64,000 nucleotides of DNA, from assembly GCA_004402895.1 (NCBI GenBank), contig SORT01000004.1, forward strand, positions 1-64,000, given 5' to 3'. A program made the position numbers and the translations under genes. This DNA comes from Fidelibacterota bacterium MT.SAG.3 (GTDB lineage: Bacteria; Fidelibacterota; SORT01). A model generated the notes under the pieces. The model had not been told where the DNA came from. It did not search any database and saw only the letters and a program-made list of their open reading frames with translations. This document shows positions 7,897 through 18,500 of the stretch, in pieces (position 1 is the stretch's first letter; the number at the start of each line of letters is the position of its first letter).

Positions 7897-9105
7897 CTAT
7901 TTGGCTTTAAGCGATATTTGCATAGTAGTTCCTGTCTCCTTACTTGACTCGACTAAAAACAGCTCCCCGCCGTGATATTCCTCAATGATTCTCTTGCTAA
8001 GGCTTAAGCCAAGCCCCCACCCTGTTAATTTCGTACTATATCCGGGCTTAAAAATTTCCTTCCTATACTTCGATTGAATACCAGTACCATTGTCCTTCAC
8101 ACTAATCTTCACGATTTTATTTTCCGATTGAAATTCCGTTATAACCTCAATCTTACCACCATCTCTTGACATGGCGTCTGCGCTGTTTTTAATGATATTT
8201 TCTAATGCCCATTCAAGAAGATCAACGTTTATCGGAATCTCAGGCAACTTTCCTAAATTCATCGAAATATCAATTTTTTTGTTCCGTTGGGGCAATCGTT
8301 TTTGAAGATACGAGACTACTTTCGTTATCAGTTCGTTCATGTCCGCGGGTTTCAATCCGCCTCCGGCTCCGATATGTGAAAAACGCTGTGCGACTTTATT
8401 CAGCCGCTGAAGATCAGCGCTCATTTCAGGAAGTAATTTTGCTAGCCGCTCACTGTCGGCATTCTCTAACATTTCAACCCATCCCATCAGAGAAGAGAGT
8501 GGCGTCCCAAGTTGATGAGCGGCTTCCTTTGCCATCCCCGCCCATATCAATTGCCTCTCAGATCTCCGTATAAATTGAAATCCCGCAAAACCAAATAATA
8601 TAAATAATCCCGCTATAGCGATCTCAACATACGGCAGCCACCTCAACTGAGTGATCAACTTAGAATCACCGTAGTGCAATCTTGCTATCACAATGTTCGT
8701 ATTGCTGCCCGGATCAAAATAATTAAGATCGATCGGTTCGTTCTGCTCATCCATAGCCGTCATTATATCACGTGCTTCACTCAGGGCTTGTTCACTCTTG
8801 TCCTGAGAATCAATACTCAAATTCTTCCAATCAGATGGAATATCGTCGGCAGTAGAGATAATTACAGGAAAGGTTATTCTTTTGATGAACTGCTCAAAGA
8901 AAAAACTAAAATCCTCAGCATCATAATCTGAAGCAAATTTTACATAAGTTTCAGCATAGAATTTTACCGTTTCTCGCGATTCTTCTCTCAATTGATTCGT
9001 TATGTGCTGCGAATAGTACAGCATTCCGAGAACCAATAACAGCGCTATGACAAATAGAGATGCTTTCAGATTATACGAAGAGCGATATTTGAGTGTAGTT
9101 TTCAG
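7897..9105 (-). CDS. sensor histidine kinase with a probable CTG start
   Basis: The kinase core is complete: H-box EAAHQLGTPLSSLMGWVEML, N-box ALENIIKNSADAM, G1 VKDNGTGI and the F/G2 region GWGLGLSLSKRIIEEYHGG. The sensor half has an N-terminal membrane helix, a periplasmic region of about 130 residues and a second helix near WLPYVEIAIAGLFILFGFAG. It should autophosphorylate and pass phosphate to a response regulator, none of which adjoins it. The first standard start (TTG at 9036) would cut through the first membrane helix. The frame stays open upstream for 23 more codons, giving LKTTLKYRSSYNLKASLFVIA. A CTG at 9105 overlaps the stop of the previous gene as CTGA and has GGA six bases upstream, so I use it. 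ATC at 9108 is the alternative. Confidence 0.85.
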   Translation of the reverse strand: MKTTLKYRSSYNLKASLFVIALLLVLGMLYYSQHITNQLREESRETVKFYAETYVKFASDYDAEDFSFFFEQFIKRITFPVIISTADDIPSDWKNLSIDSQDKSEQALSEARDIMTAMDEQNEPIDLNYFDPGSNTNIVIARLHYGDSKLITQLRWLPYVEIAIAGLFILFGFAGFQFIRRSERQLIWAGMAKEAAHQLGTPLSSLMGWVEMLENADSERLAKLLPEMSADLQRLNKVAQRFSHIGAGGGLKPADMNELITKVVSYLQKRLPQRNKKIDISMNLGKLPEIPINVDLLEWALENIIKNSADAMSRDGGKIEVITEFQSENKIVKISVKDNGTGIQSKYRKEIFKPGYSTKLTGWGLGLSLSKRIIEEYHGGELFLVESSKETGTTMQISLKAK

Positions 9106-11651
9106 GATTTATCCTTTTTTCTTTTTATAAATTGATTGGTTATAATACCTACCAATATAAGATATCCGAATGAAGTTAACAGTAAACCTAATTTGAATCC
9201 TGACGGTTCTGACTGCATTAGAACTCTGTGCGTGCCTGCCGGAATTTCGATGCTTCTCAGCAGGTAATTTGCTCTTTTGATCTCAACTTCCTTTCCATCA
9301 AGATGCGCACGCCACCCTGCCGGATAATACAGTTCTGAAATCACTAAATTCATTTGTCCGGTTGCGGTAACGTTCATTTCAACTTTGTTAGGTGTAGAAA
9401 TTAAATCTGTTACCTCGCCCGTTGCTGCCGGATCAAGCGTTGTCTCGGGCGCAGAAGTCAGCAGCACTTCTTTTGCCGGATCAAAATCACTTTGTCTCAT
9501 CTGTTTTATTATAGATTGGTGTGAATCGAACACTTTCGCTTTGTTGACCAGCCATGCCCTGCTCATCGCTTCATCGAACTCATAAACATATATTACGGGA
9601 AAGTTAAAACCGCTCTCTTTTGAATCATATTTTTGAACCAATTTGAATTTCGGCTCTAACATCGGATAAGGACTCACCACGTATCTGACATTCAGCATCG
9701 ATAATCCCGCCAAGTCTCTTTCTATCGCCTTTCTATTCTGTTCCGGGAATAGTCTTAGCGCCGACTGTCGTGAATTTCCTTCTACCTTGTAGTATTTTTC
9801 AATAAATGAGCGATTAATCGAACTGATATCCAAATAAGATTGATATATCCCCATTTTTGCCGCATGGTATCCTCCGATGCTCTCGATCCCATGAGCAGCG
9901 AATTCTTTTGTAGAAAACAGATCTCTAACGGGAAATATTCTAAACTTTTCTCCAGAGTCTATCTTCTGACGGAAAAACAGGACAAGTGAACTTTGACGAG
10001 TTGATTTCTCCAAGAACGATGCATGTCGTGTTGGAACTTTACCAATGATTTTATTATCGACCCTGCCGAGGTCGATTAGCGTCAATGCGATGACCGCAAG
10101 TCCGATTACGGTCGGTTTTAATCCAACTTTCGTTCTGTAATACAATAATCCAAAAAAGACAAAAAGTATCAATATCATTACCCAAAAATCTGCGTAAAAA
10201 AGATCAAATCTTAAAGTGTTTATTGCGGCCGACTGCGGAACGGGATTACCTCTGATTGTTCTTTCTATACCGAGAAAAGCAGATAAAATACCGTTTTTAA
10301 ACACTCCCGCCATAACTGCCGCCAAGCCGATTCCACTCAGAGTGTAGAGCAACGTTTTTTCTGCCGAATTTTTATCTTTTTTCTTCTTCTTCTGTTTTTC
10401 AGGCTTCTTTGTATCTTTTATAATAGTCTCTAATCCATACGCAGCAAGAATCGTAACGGAAAATTGAACCAGAATCAATATCATCGCAGGTACACGGAAC
10501 TTATTAAAAAACGGCATGTAATTATAAAACATCGAGTAGAAGAGAGAGAAATGCCTGCCGAATGAGAGCAGAAGCGCAAGGATGATCACTATACCGAGAA
10601 ACAGATTCAGATCGGTTCGTTTTTTCACGAGCGCGTAAACCGCAAGCAGCAGAACCAGGATTCCCATATAGTTTGGATAGTCGGTGAACGGCATATCGCC
10701 CCAATAAGTCGAACCGCCGAAACCGTAAAACGACGGTATCAAAAAGGTCATCATTTCACCCGGACTAAACGACCATTGCGTCGCATACTGCAATCCCACA
10801 CCTCCCCCAGCGCCGCTTCCCCTCGTCGAAAACTCGCTGTAAGAGTGAACGGGAAGATAGAGCACAGCTGCGAGAGTGAAGGCAAGCAATAAGGCGACGA
10901 TTGCATATCCAATTTTCTTTCCGATAACAATTGCCTCGCGTTTCCGCTTAAATTCCAGAATTATCGAATAGACCAGATAAGCGCCCATCATCATCCACGT
11001 ATAATAGACTATCTGTATATGCTTACTTTGTAACTGAAATCCTACCGCTGCCATCATAAATCCGATGTTTGCCAAGGAAGGTTTCTTCCACAACTCCGAA
11101 ATGGCGAAAAATGCCAACGGTATATACGCTGCCGAATATGCCTGTGAGCCATGGCCGAACACTATCATAGTTATGAGATACGGATTCAACATATAAACTA
11201 TTCCGCCGAACAGTGAAATTACCTGTGATAACCCTCTTCTTTTCAGGAACAGAAATGTGAACAGACCCGCCATAAATATGTGCATCAGTAATTTAAACAT
11301 CCAGGGCAATCCAAGACCGATTCGGATTCTTCCAAGCAGTTCTCCGGGGAGATATGTCAAAGGTGTAAAACTCAGACTTTCAAATGCGGGCATACCGCTG
11401 AATATATATGGATTCCAAAATGGATATTCGTTTGCTGTCTTATAAAACTTTTTTAACGGTTCTATCGTATTAGCGGCAGAAACCAAATCGGAAGAGATAA
11501 ATATTTGATCGTTTGTATAATTATCAAAGAAAAGAATAAACTGTATTAAGAATAGAAGCGCGCCCCCTCTGAAGTAATCGCTCCCCACAATGGATTTAAG
11601 TTTTAAGAGAACGGTTTCTTTCAATTCTTTCCCGATTTTATTGAATTCCAA
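9102..11651 (-). CDS. YfhO-family polytopic membrane protein
   Basis: This 849-residue protein has about 12-14 membrane segments, an early periplasmic loop with the GT-C-like WNPYIFSGMPAF motif, and a large C-terminal periplasmic region ending in the YfhO-type LVISELYYPAGWRAHLDGKEV before a last helix. YfhO proteins resemble GT-C glycosyltransferases and are linked to decorating lipoteichoic acid or other surface polymers. Here it probably transfers a sugar or other group from a lipid carrier at the inner membrane. The C-terminus is lysine-rich. Its stop overlaps the inferred CTG start of the histidine kinase. It faces the plus-strand island across a divergent intergenic region of about 150 bases. 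Confidence 0.88.
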   Translation of the reverse strand: MEFNKIGKELKETVLLKLKSIVGSDYFRGGALLFLIQFILFFDNYTNDQIFISSDLVSAANTIEPLKKFYKTANEYPFWNPYIFSGMPAFESLSFTPLTYLPGELLGRIRIGLGLPWMFKLLMHIFMAGLFTFLFLKRRGLSQVISLFGGIVYMLNPYLITMIVFGHGSQAYSAAYIPLAFFAISELWKKPSLANIGFMMAAVGFQLQSKHIQIVYYTWMMMGAYLVYSIILEFKRKREAIVIGKKIGYAIVALLLAFTLAAVLYLPVHSYSEFSTRGSGAGGGVGLQYATQWSFSPGEMMTFLIPSFYGFGGSTYWGDMPFTDYPNYMGILVLLLAVYALVKKRTDLNLFLGIVIILALLLSFGRHFSLFYSMFYNYMPFFNKFRVPAMILILVQFSVTILAAYGLETIIKDTKKPEKQKKKKKDKNSAEKTLLYTLSGIGLAAVMAGVFKNGILSAFLGIERTIRGNPVPQSAAINTLRFDLFYADFWVMILILFVFFGLLYYRTKVGLKPTVIGLAVIALTLIDLGRVDNKIIGKVPTRHASFLEKSTRQSSLVLFFRQKIDSGEKFRIFPVRDLFSTKEFAAHGIESIGGYHAAKMGIYQSYLDISSINRSFIEKYYKVEGNSRQSALRLFPEQNRKAIERDLAGLSMLNVRYVVSPYPMLEPKFKLVQKYDSKESGFNFPVIYVYEFDEAMSRAWLVNKAKVFDSHQSIIKQMRQSDFDPAKEVLLTSAPETTLDPAATGEVTDLISTPNKVEMNVTATGQMNLVISELYYPAGWRAHLDGKEVEIKRANYLLRSIEIPAGTHRVLMQSEPSGFKLGLLLTSFGYLILVGIITNQFIKRKKDKS

Positions 11652-11812
11652 TTTTTATTTAAAATTGACTCTTCTTTCGATAATAAAACTATCCATCTAA
11701 ACCCTCTTATCCAATAAAAAAAGGACGGAAGAATATTCTGTTCTGACTCGTGTTCTGACAAAATTATACCAATTTTATAACCTACAACTGCTACGACGCT
11801 TTGTGTAAGATC

Positions 11813-12796
11813 ATGTTAAATCGGCAGCTATATATTATTGACGGCATAAAGAATATGACGGAAGCAACTGCTATTAACCCAGTCTTAGAAATTAAAGAAA
11901 AAGTGTTTGCATCTACTTTTTATTTTCCTGATATTTATTCGATAACACTTTGCTATTTAAGACTTTATGAATATTATTTATCACGAGAAAAAATGTTAGA
12001 ATTGATCACAAAAGCCATTAAGAATCCTCGAAGAGCAGCCGAGAAAACTTGGAATATTCTGAGAAGAACACAGCATCAAGGGCAGTGTTCTATCTGTGGG
12101 ATAGAAACAATCATGTACAAATATGGCAAAAGTCTTACCGAAACCAATAAGTGTAAAAAATGTGGCGCTATCGCTCGAAATAGGCATCTTGCAATTGTAC
12201 TATGCAAAGTCTTTGGCGTAGAAAAGCCTTTTTCAATGAAGAAATTTGTAGAAAATTCAAAAGATTTGGCTGTTTATGAAGCGCAAGGAAAAGGTCCATT
12301 AAATTTTCATCTTAAAAAGCTACAGGGATATGCCTGTTCGGAGTACGATCCTGATGTTCAACCGGGAAGTAATATTCAAGAAGGGATTCGGTGCGAAGAT
12401 CTACAAAACCTCACATTTGAGGACGAGACGTTTGACCTGGTAATAACACAGACGGTTTTCGAGCACATACTTGAACCTGATAAGGCTTGGAAGGAAATAG
12501 CAAGAGTATTAAAACCGTCAGGATATCATATTTTCAGCATCCCGTTTCAGAACTCCCCAATTACTGAAAGACGTGTAAAAATAGATGATGGAGAAGAAAT
12601 CTTTATCATGACCAAAGTTTACCATAACGACGGAGTAAGAAATTCGCTTGTTTACACCGATTATGGGTTAGATCTGCTTGATCACCTCAAAGATTTCGGA
12701 TTTTCGACAGAATTGCATTCTCTTGGAGATATGGATTCAAATACATATAGAATTGACGGGGGGTATATTTTTATATCTCTAAAAGATAGACATTAA
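11813..12796 (+). CDS. class I SAM-dependent methyltransferase with zinc ribbon
   Basis: An upstream region of about 90 residues precedes a C4 zinc-ribbon (CSICG and CKKCGA, about 20 residues apart). A Rossmann-type methyltransferase then follows, with the post-motif region LTFEDETFDLVITQTVFEHI and EIARVLKPSGYHIFSIPF typical of Methyltransf_11 enzymes in surface polysaccharide loci. Candidate starts are TTG 11801, ATG 11813 and ATG 11855; none has a clear Shine-Dalgarno. With the next gene it forms a plus-strand, AT-rich pair wedged between minus-strand envelope genes, suggesting separate acquisition. The substrate is unknown; a sugar or polyprenyl-linked glycan is plausible from context. Confidence 0.82.
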   Translation: MLNRQLYIIDGIKNMTEATAINPVLEIKEKVFASTFYFPDIYSITLCYLRLYEYYLSREKMLELITKAIKNPRRAAEKTWNILRRTQHQGQCSICGIETIMYKYGKSLTETNKCKKCGAIARNRHLAIVLCKVFGVEKPFSMKKFVENSKDLAVYEAQGKGPLNFHLKKLQGYACSEYDPDVQPGSNIQEGIRCEDLQNLTFEDETFDLVITQTVFEHILEPDKAWKEIARVLKPSGYHIFSIPFQNSPITERRVKIDDGEEIFIMTKVYHNDGVRNSLVYTDYGLDLLDHLKDFGFSTELHSLGDMDSNTYRIDGGYIFISLKDRH

Positions 12797-12917
12797 TGCT
12801 TAAATTATAATGATCATCAAATTTAAAATTGGGGTTCCGAATTAAACGATTAAAAAAATTCTGTCCAAATATAAATAGATTTTAATTGTCAGGTATTTTT
12901 GCCATTACTTATTAAAT

Positions 12918-13721
12918 ATGAAGTTAAATGATATAAAAGAAAAAAGTTTTAAGTTCACGAAGTTAGAAGACGAAAAGAGCTTATATGCTCGATATTACGT
13001 TTACCATGTATCCATACGCTTGACCCGACTTCTGCTTAAGACAAATATTACAGCAAATCAGGTCACAATCGCAGGTATCCTTGTTGGCATTCTTGGAGCT
13101 GTTTCCATTATGTTGGGCACTTTGACATCTGCCATAGTCGGAGTAATCTTAATTCAAATTGGCTTCATTTTTGACGGAACAGATGGTCAAATAGCCAGAT
13201 TCAAAAACCAATCAAGTGCTCAAGGTGTTTATCTGGATATTCTGAATCATCGGATACTTAATCCCTTAATGCCGTTAAGCATGGGCTTGATGGTTTTTAT
13301 GAATACTGATAACTTTCCATTGCTGTTACTGACTATAGTAGGAACAATTGCTGCGTCTAATATTGCAACCACAACAATGCAATTCATTATTCAGGAGCTT
13401 TTAACGGCGGGCGATAAAAAGTTCTATAACATAAACGATCTTCATAAAGGCGGCTGGTATGGAGCAAAGCAAAAATCAGCTCCCATGCGGCTTATCAAAT
13501 TCTTTATTTTTCACCCTGGAAATGTTAATTTTACTTGTGTATTGTCTATCTTCTATTATTTCTATCCATCAATTGCCACAGGGTTAATCATTGTGTTTTG
13601 TCTCTCCCTTATAGGATCGCAATTAATGATGATTATTCAGTGGCATAGAAAAAATACAATACAAGAAATAGCAGAGACAACATTAAAAAAAATATTAGAA
13701 ACCTATGGAAATATAAAATGA
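12918..13721 (+). CDS. CDP-alcohol phosphatidyltransferase family protein with an altered active-site motif
   Basis: The 267-residue membrane enzyme has about six helices. The family motif D-x2-D-G-x2-A-R-x8-G-x3-D-x3-D appears as FDGTDGQIARF, then G-V-Y-L-D-I-L-N-H. Every position matches except the last: the fourth Asp, thought to be the catalytic base, is His. I believe some envelope-locus members of this family also carry H there, so it may define a subfamily rather than a dead enzyme. It would transfer a phospho-alcohol from CDP to a lipid or glycan. No clear Shine-Dalgarno precedes the ATG, and the leader is very AT-rich. It follows the methyltransferase by 121 bases. Confidence 0.85.
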   Translation: MKLNDIKEKSFKFTKLEDEKSLYARYYVYHVSIRLTRLLLKTNITANQVTIAGILVGILGAVSIMLGTLTSAIVGVILIQIGFIFDGTDGQIARFKNQSSAQGVYLDILNHRILNPLMPLSMGLMVFMNTDNFPLLLLTIVGTIAASNIATTTMQFIIQELLTAGDKKFYNINDLHKGGWYGAKQKSAPMRLIKFFIFHPGNVNFTCVLSIFYYFYPSIATGLIIVFCLSLIGSQLMMIIQWHRKNTIQEIAETTLKKILETYGNIK

Positions 13722-14185
13722 AAAGAAACGAGAATGAATCGTATTCATAGCGGCAAAATCCGGATTTTCAATATACGTTATGTTCAGTGATCTACCACCT
13801 CTCTTTAATTACAGGCTTAATAGCTTCGCGTTTAAAGCCAGCCACTAAAGCTATTTCTCATATATCTAATGATTGAAGGATTCTTAGTTGATTATCCTAA
13901 CAAAGTGCTGCCATTTATATCAAGGAGGCATTTTGGCAAGTCAATATTGGCAAGATGCAGTCTCTTGAAGCTCCTGCTTCAAGAATAACTGCACTCCATT
14001 AAATTCAGATGACTAGTTGATAGATAAGCCAGAGAATATTCCAAGTCGCTCCGTCAAGCCCGAAAACGATTGAGTTACCTTTCTTCAGTTAGAAAAGATT
14101 TGCCCCATCTATTTGATCAGGATCAACAATATTTCAGTCAAATAATATCCATGCGTCTATTCACAATCAAGCAAATTCAAATGCC
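13722..14185 (+). other. gene-poor 464-base gap with one perfect hairpin
   Basis: I see no convincing gene. A perfect 8-bp hairpin (CTTGAAGC, TCCT loop, GCTTCAAG) lies at 13964-13983 without a T tract. GGAGG at 13923-13927 leads only to a very short frame. This is the convergent end between the plus-strand island and the minus-strand flippase gene and may hold decayed island DNA. Confidence 0.4.
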
Positions 14186-15505
14186 CTACTTTGTCCGTAT
14201 CCCTCTTTTCACAAATTCGAATGCATCTTTTACGCGAAATAAAACTCCCAAAAATGTCAGATTTAAGTTCTTTTTGATAATAACAGTCATGTAGACCGCC
14301 TGCGCGAAAAACCCGAACAATAACGCTCCAGCCATTCCATGCGCTCCATGTTCAGGTACGAGATAAAGTCCCGTTGCTATCGCAATGACCAGAGTTATCA
14401 ATCTTCCGTACAAAACGGTTTTCGGTTTGTTCTCCGCGAAGGCGAGTAATGAGCTCATTGAAGTGACCGGTATAAAGGTAGAAGCGATAATCAAAAGCTG
14501 TAGTATTACGTAGGAACCCTCATACCTTCCCCTATAAAGCAGCGATAAGAGCGGTTCAGAGAAATAGAAAGCAATTATATTCAGTGGCAGTAAAATCAAA
14601 TAGAGGTAGCATAAAATCTTCTCATAAAGCGCTTTAAGGTCTGATCTTCGATTTTCCAAAACAAGTTTTGAACCATATGGATACAATGTAACATCGAGAA
14701 CTTGAGGGATGGACTGATAAAATTTGTATATGAATTTTGCCGAATTATAATACGCCACCTGTATCGGACCCGATAAATACGAGATCAAATAGGAATCACC
14801 CGTATTCGCAATCAAATTAGCCGTTGCGGCTCCGACAGAATACTTTCCGAATTTAAAAATATTTTTAAGAATATTAAGAGAAAAACTCAATCGAATCTTT
14901 TTCAAAACCTGTGCGCTTAGAATAAATCCAATCAGCGCTGATGCGAATGCCGACAGAGTTGAAAGATATATCAGCTGCGATGATGCCCTGAAATTGCCCT
15001 CGAGATTAAGATAGATCAATCCTATCATCAGTATCAAAAAATAAGTCCCGTTCGCCACGAACAGTTTAACCGGTTGCCTCATAGAAATAATGATTTTTTG
15101 TGCATAAGTCTTTAAAAACATGCTTAACAGAAATAAAGGAACGGCCGATTGGAGTAATTGTCCAAATATATCAGCATTAAGAGCAGCTGCGATCGAGCCG
15201 CGGTAATATAAGATCGGAGCAATAAGAATTAGATTCATCAACATTGAAAGTAAAAATGAATTATACGGAAGTAACGGCTCCCAATCATCTTTTGACATTT
15301 CCCGTATCATATACCTGTAAACCATGGCAACACTGATAAGAGTAATGAATTGTACCATTCCTTGGGCTAACACATAGGAGCCGAATTCATCCGCTGGGAG
15401 AACCCTGACTACTAAAAAAATAGCTATAACACCGTACACAAGATAAAGCAACTGAGAACCGGCTGCCCAGAGACCTTTATCGATGTATTTATCTACTCTA
15501 AACAT
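14186..15505 (-). CDS. polysaccharide/oligosaccharide flippase (Wzx/MATE-like)
   Basis: The protein has 439 residues and about twelve hydrophobic segments. The family-like N-terminus has GLWAAGSQLLYLVYGVIAIF, then RVLPADEFGSYVLAQ, the common [DE]-[YF]-G-x-Y motif of Wzx/PST flippases. It should move lipid-linked glycan units across the inner membrane. A central GKYSVGAATANLIANTGDSYLISY segment supports the assignment. It stands alone on the minus strand between the T9SS substrate gene and the plus-strand island, in a wider region of glycosyltransferases, which fits assembly of a surface polysaccharide. Confidence 0.88.
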   Translation of the reverse strand: MFRVDKYIDKGLWAAGSQLLYLVYGVIAIFLVVRVLPADEFGSYVLAQGMVQFITLISVAMVYRYMIREMSKDDWEPLLPYNSFLLSMLMNLILIAPILYYRGSIAAALNADIFGQLLQSAVPLFLLSMFLKTYAQKIIISMRQPVKLFVANGTYFLILMIGLIYLNLEGNFRASSQLIYLSTLSAFASALIGFILSAQVLKKIRLSFSLNILKNIFKFGKYSVGAATANLIANTGDSYLISYLSGPIQVAYYNSAKFIYKFYQSIPQVLDVTLYPYGSKLVLENRRSDLKALYEKILCYLYLILLPLNIIAFYFSEPLLSLLYRGRYEGSYVILQLLIIASTFIPVTSMSSLLAFAENKPKTVLYGRLITLVIAIATGLYLVPEHGAHGMAGALLFGFFAQAVYMTVIIKKNLNLTFLGVLFRVKDAFEFVKRGIRTK

Positions 15506-15581
15506 AATAATTTATACATACTCTGATAAATGTGTAAATGTAAATCTGATTTTTACTGAACCCAATTTACCAAGCGCTGCT

Positions 15582-18500
15582 TTACTTCAGCAATACCATC
15601 TTCCGCGTCTGCGCGAATTCATCTGTCGTAAGACGGTAGAAGTAAATTCCCGATGCAAAATTTGAAGCATCCCACGTAACAGTGTGAACGCCGGCAGGTA
15701 TTTCACCGTCCACGAGTTGAGTCACTACCTGCCCCTGGAGGTTATAAATTATCAAACTCACGTTAGATAGATTCGGAAGAGAATACTCGATATTAGTTAC
15801 CGGATTGAACGGGTTGGGATAGTTAATCGATAAATTAAAACTAATTGGGAGCTTTTCTTCGTCAATACCAATGGGTTGCGAATTGGTGATAATAACAATC
15901 TCGAAGTTCGAATTAAATGGATCGTTACTTATTATTTTGAGCACTGTTTCAGAAAGAGTTCTGACTACAGGAGAACTTACAATCCAGGTTTCGCTTGATT
16001 GTTTTATGCCGATTTCTATGGGTATGTCAAGCACCGTATAAATAGAATCGGTTATTAAAATTTCGGATATCTGTAGCGGCGCGGCGCTGATATTTTCAAT
16101 TTGTAAGAAAAGAGTATCAGAATTCCCGACCTCGACAAACCCGAAATCTAAAGTATCGGATGGAATAACTACTAACGAAGGATATTTAGCTCCTGATACA
16201 AAAACGTTCCTTAATCCCCATTCATCTGATGTTGCAGGCGAATCTGAATGTGTATATTCGAATCTAATCGTATTCAATGAATCGACAAGATATCGGGGCA
16301 ATACTATGTTTTGTTGGATACCCCAAGACATTCCTGCCGTGATGTTTGCATCCGCTAAGTAAATTCCGTTGAGAAAGATCGACAGTTCGCCTGCTGTTGT
16401 TATGTCAAAGGCTTCAAAGCTCAACTCCGCGCTTTGCGAAAATGCGTTCTGAGTACTTTCAAAGCATAAACCTAATTCGGTTACATTTGATGAGTCAGGA
16501 CTATATTCAAAAATTGTATCGACTAATAATGAAGCGTTTATACATTCAGCTGCTAAGGGTTTCTCAACCCAAACGGGACTTGACCAAGCAAACCGATCAT
16601 TTACGTTTCCTTCCGACGTCACTCTAAGATAATAAAACGAACTTCTATTGAATGAAGAATCCCTCAGTGTAAAATCATAAGACGTTACGTTTGTACCACT
16701 GATTAAGGGTATCGAACTATATTCTTTACCATCATATTTCACTATCTCAAGATTTTTGATCAATGTATGGGACTCAACTTGACCCGTTAATTTTGGAAGA
16801 GAATCACTACTGATTTCAGAACCCATCCAAGCGTCATTCACTTTAAAATCGACTATTGTTCTATGATCCGTAGTGCCGAATACCCTGCGGGCTTTAATCG
16901 CCGCAAATACCGATTCTCTGGAAAGATCATTTGCGTAAACTCCGGTTAATCCGGTTCCGCGAGCTGTAGAGTCCAATGCCGTTGGTGCCCACATCCATCC
17001 GTTTCCCGGATAACCGAAATGATCATCGCTCGAGGCTAATATGCCTAATTTATGACCCATTGCAAGCGCATCTCTTACATAATGACCGGGCGTTCTTCCT
17101 CCGGAATATTGATGATCAAGGGGGTTTAAGAGAAATTCATTTGCGCCGTGTTGCGAATATATTTCAACCAGAGGCTGGAATTCATCGTTTCGGTAAGTCC
17201 AGTCCACTTTGCGCGATCCCCATGCAATATGATGAGGAATTGTTAATGCTCTTTGTCCCTCCAAAGCTCTCCAGAGATCCGTAGGCAGCGGATGGTTTAT
17301 AAAACCGTAAGGCTCACCGATATCTGTCGGGTAAATTATGTGTTTATGTCCTCTCCTCTCATTTGTCCACTCCCACCCAAGAAACGCTACAAAATTACCC
17401 GCATTATTATAATCTCTGGCTGCATTTCTGATTATTTCCCATATCTCCGCTGAAAGATAAAATTTTCCATACGTATGGTCGTGGTCGGTCATTGAGACAA
17501 AATCAAGATTGGCGACAAGCCTTGCGTAATCATAAAAGCTTTCTACAGATCCGTTTCCATCGCTAATATTTGTATGATTTTGGATATCCCCCCAATATAG
17601 TCTATATTCAGGTAGTGAATCTTCGACTAAAAACGGATTACTTATGAAATCACTTCCAGCAGAATCTACAGCTACTAACTGATATCTCCCCGCAGAGGGC
17701 GCGAAGTCCAACGTTACCCGTCCTGAATCATTCTCTTCGAATATTGCTGTAGTCCCAATCCCGCAATCCGCAGCGTCAACACACGAAATTGTGAGTGATC
17801 CCGCGTAATTTGTATCACGATTGTTGTATTGATCAAGGGCTGTAATCTTTACCGTTAAAATATCGCCGCTTTGCGATATAGATGGCACAGTTATTAAAAA
17901 GTGCTTTGCTTCCCTTGCAGCTATTTGTATAGTAGGAACAGGAATAATTTTGCTGAATGAGCCACTACCCTTTTTATCGGTAAGTATTGAAAATTCGTAT
18001 TTTCTTGCATGGACATTGCTCCAAGTCCTACCGTTGGGAGATAACAAGGTATCACCATAAATAATCGTTATCGTATCCCCAACAGCAGGGGGAGAGTTTG
18101 TGAATGTCATCCTTATCGCATAATAAAATGGTCTGTTTTGTCCTATACTTAAAGAAAATTCTGTTGCAGGATTGCTGGTAGCCCCACTCACAAATCCTAC
18201 ATCGGATGAATTAGAAACTTGAGGATAAGTCCAACTTTTACTAAAAGCCAAAAACGCAAAGGGCGTTCGTAACAATATCTTTCCACCGACAATAAAACTA
18301 TCTTTCTTGACTACGTAACTAAACTTCCACGATCCACTTGAACGTGCAGAGGATTTCGCAGGTGACACCCAGGCAGTATCGATACTATCCTGACTGATGA
18401 CGCTCACCACAAGTTTTGGAGTGGTTACGTCATCAAAATCAATTAGACGTTCTTCGGTAAATATATACTCCCTCAAGGCAGTTTGATCTTTGGTTTGCTT

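Noticed and set aside
14070-14294. 74-residue plus-strand frame in the gap before the flippase
   Set aside because: Half of it overlaps the flippase gene antisense, and it has no start signal or recognisable features.
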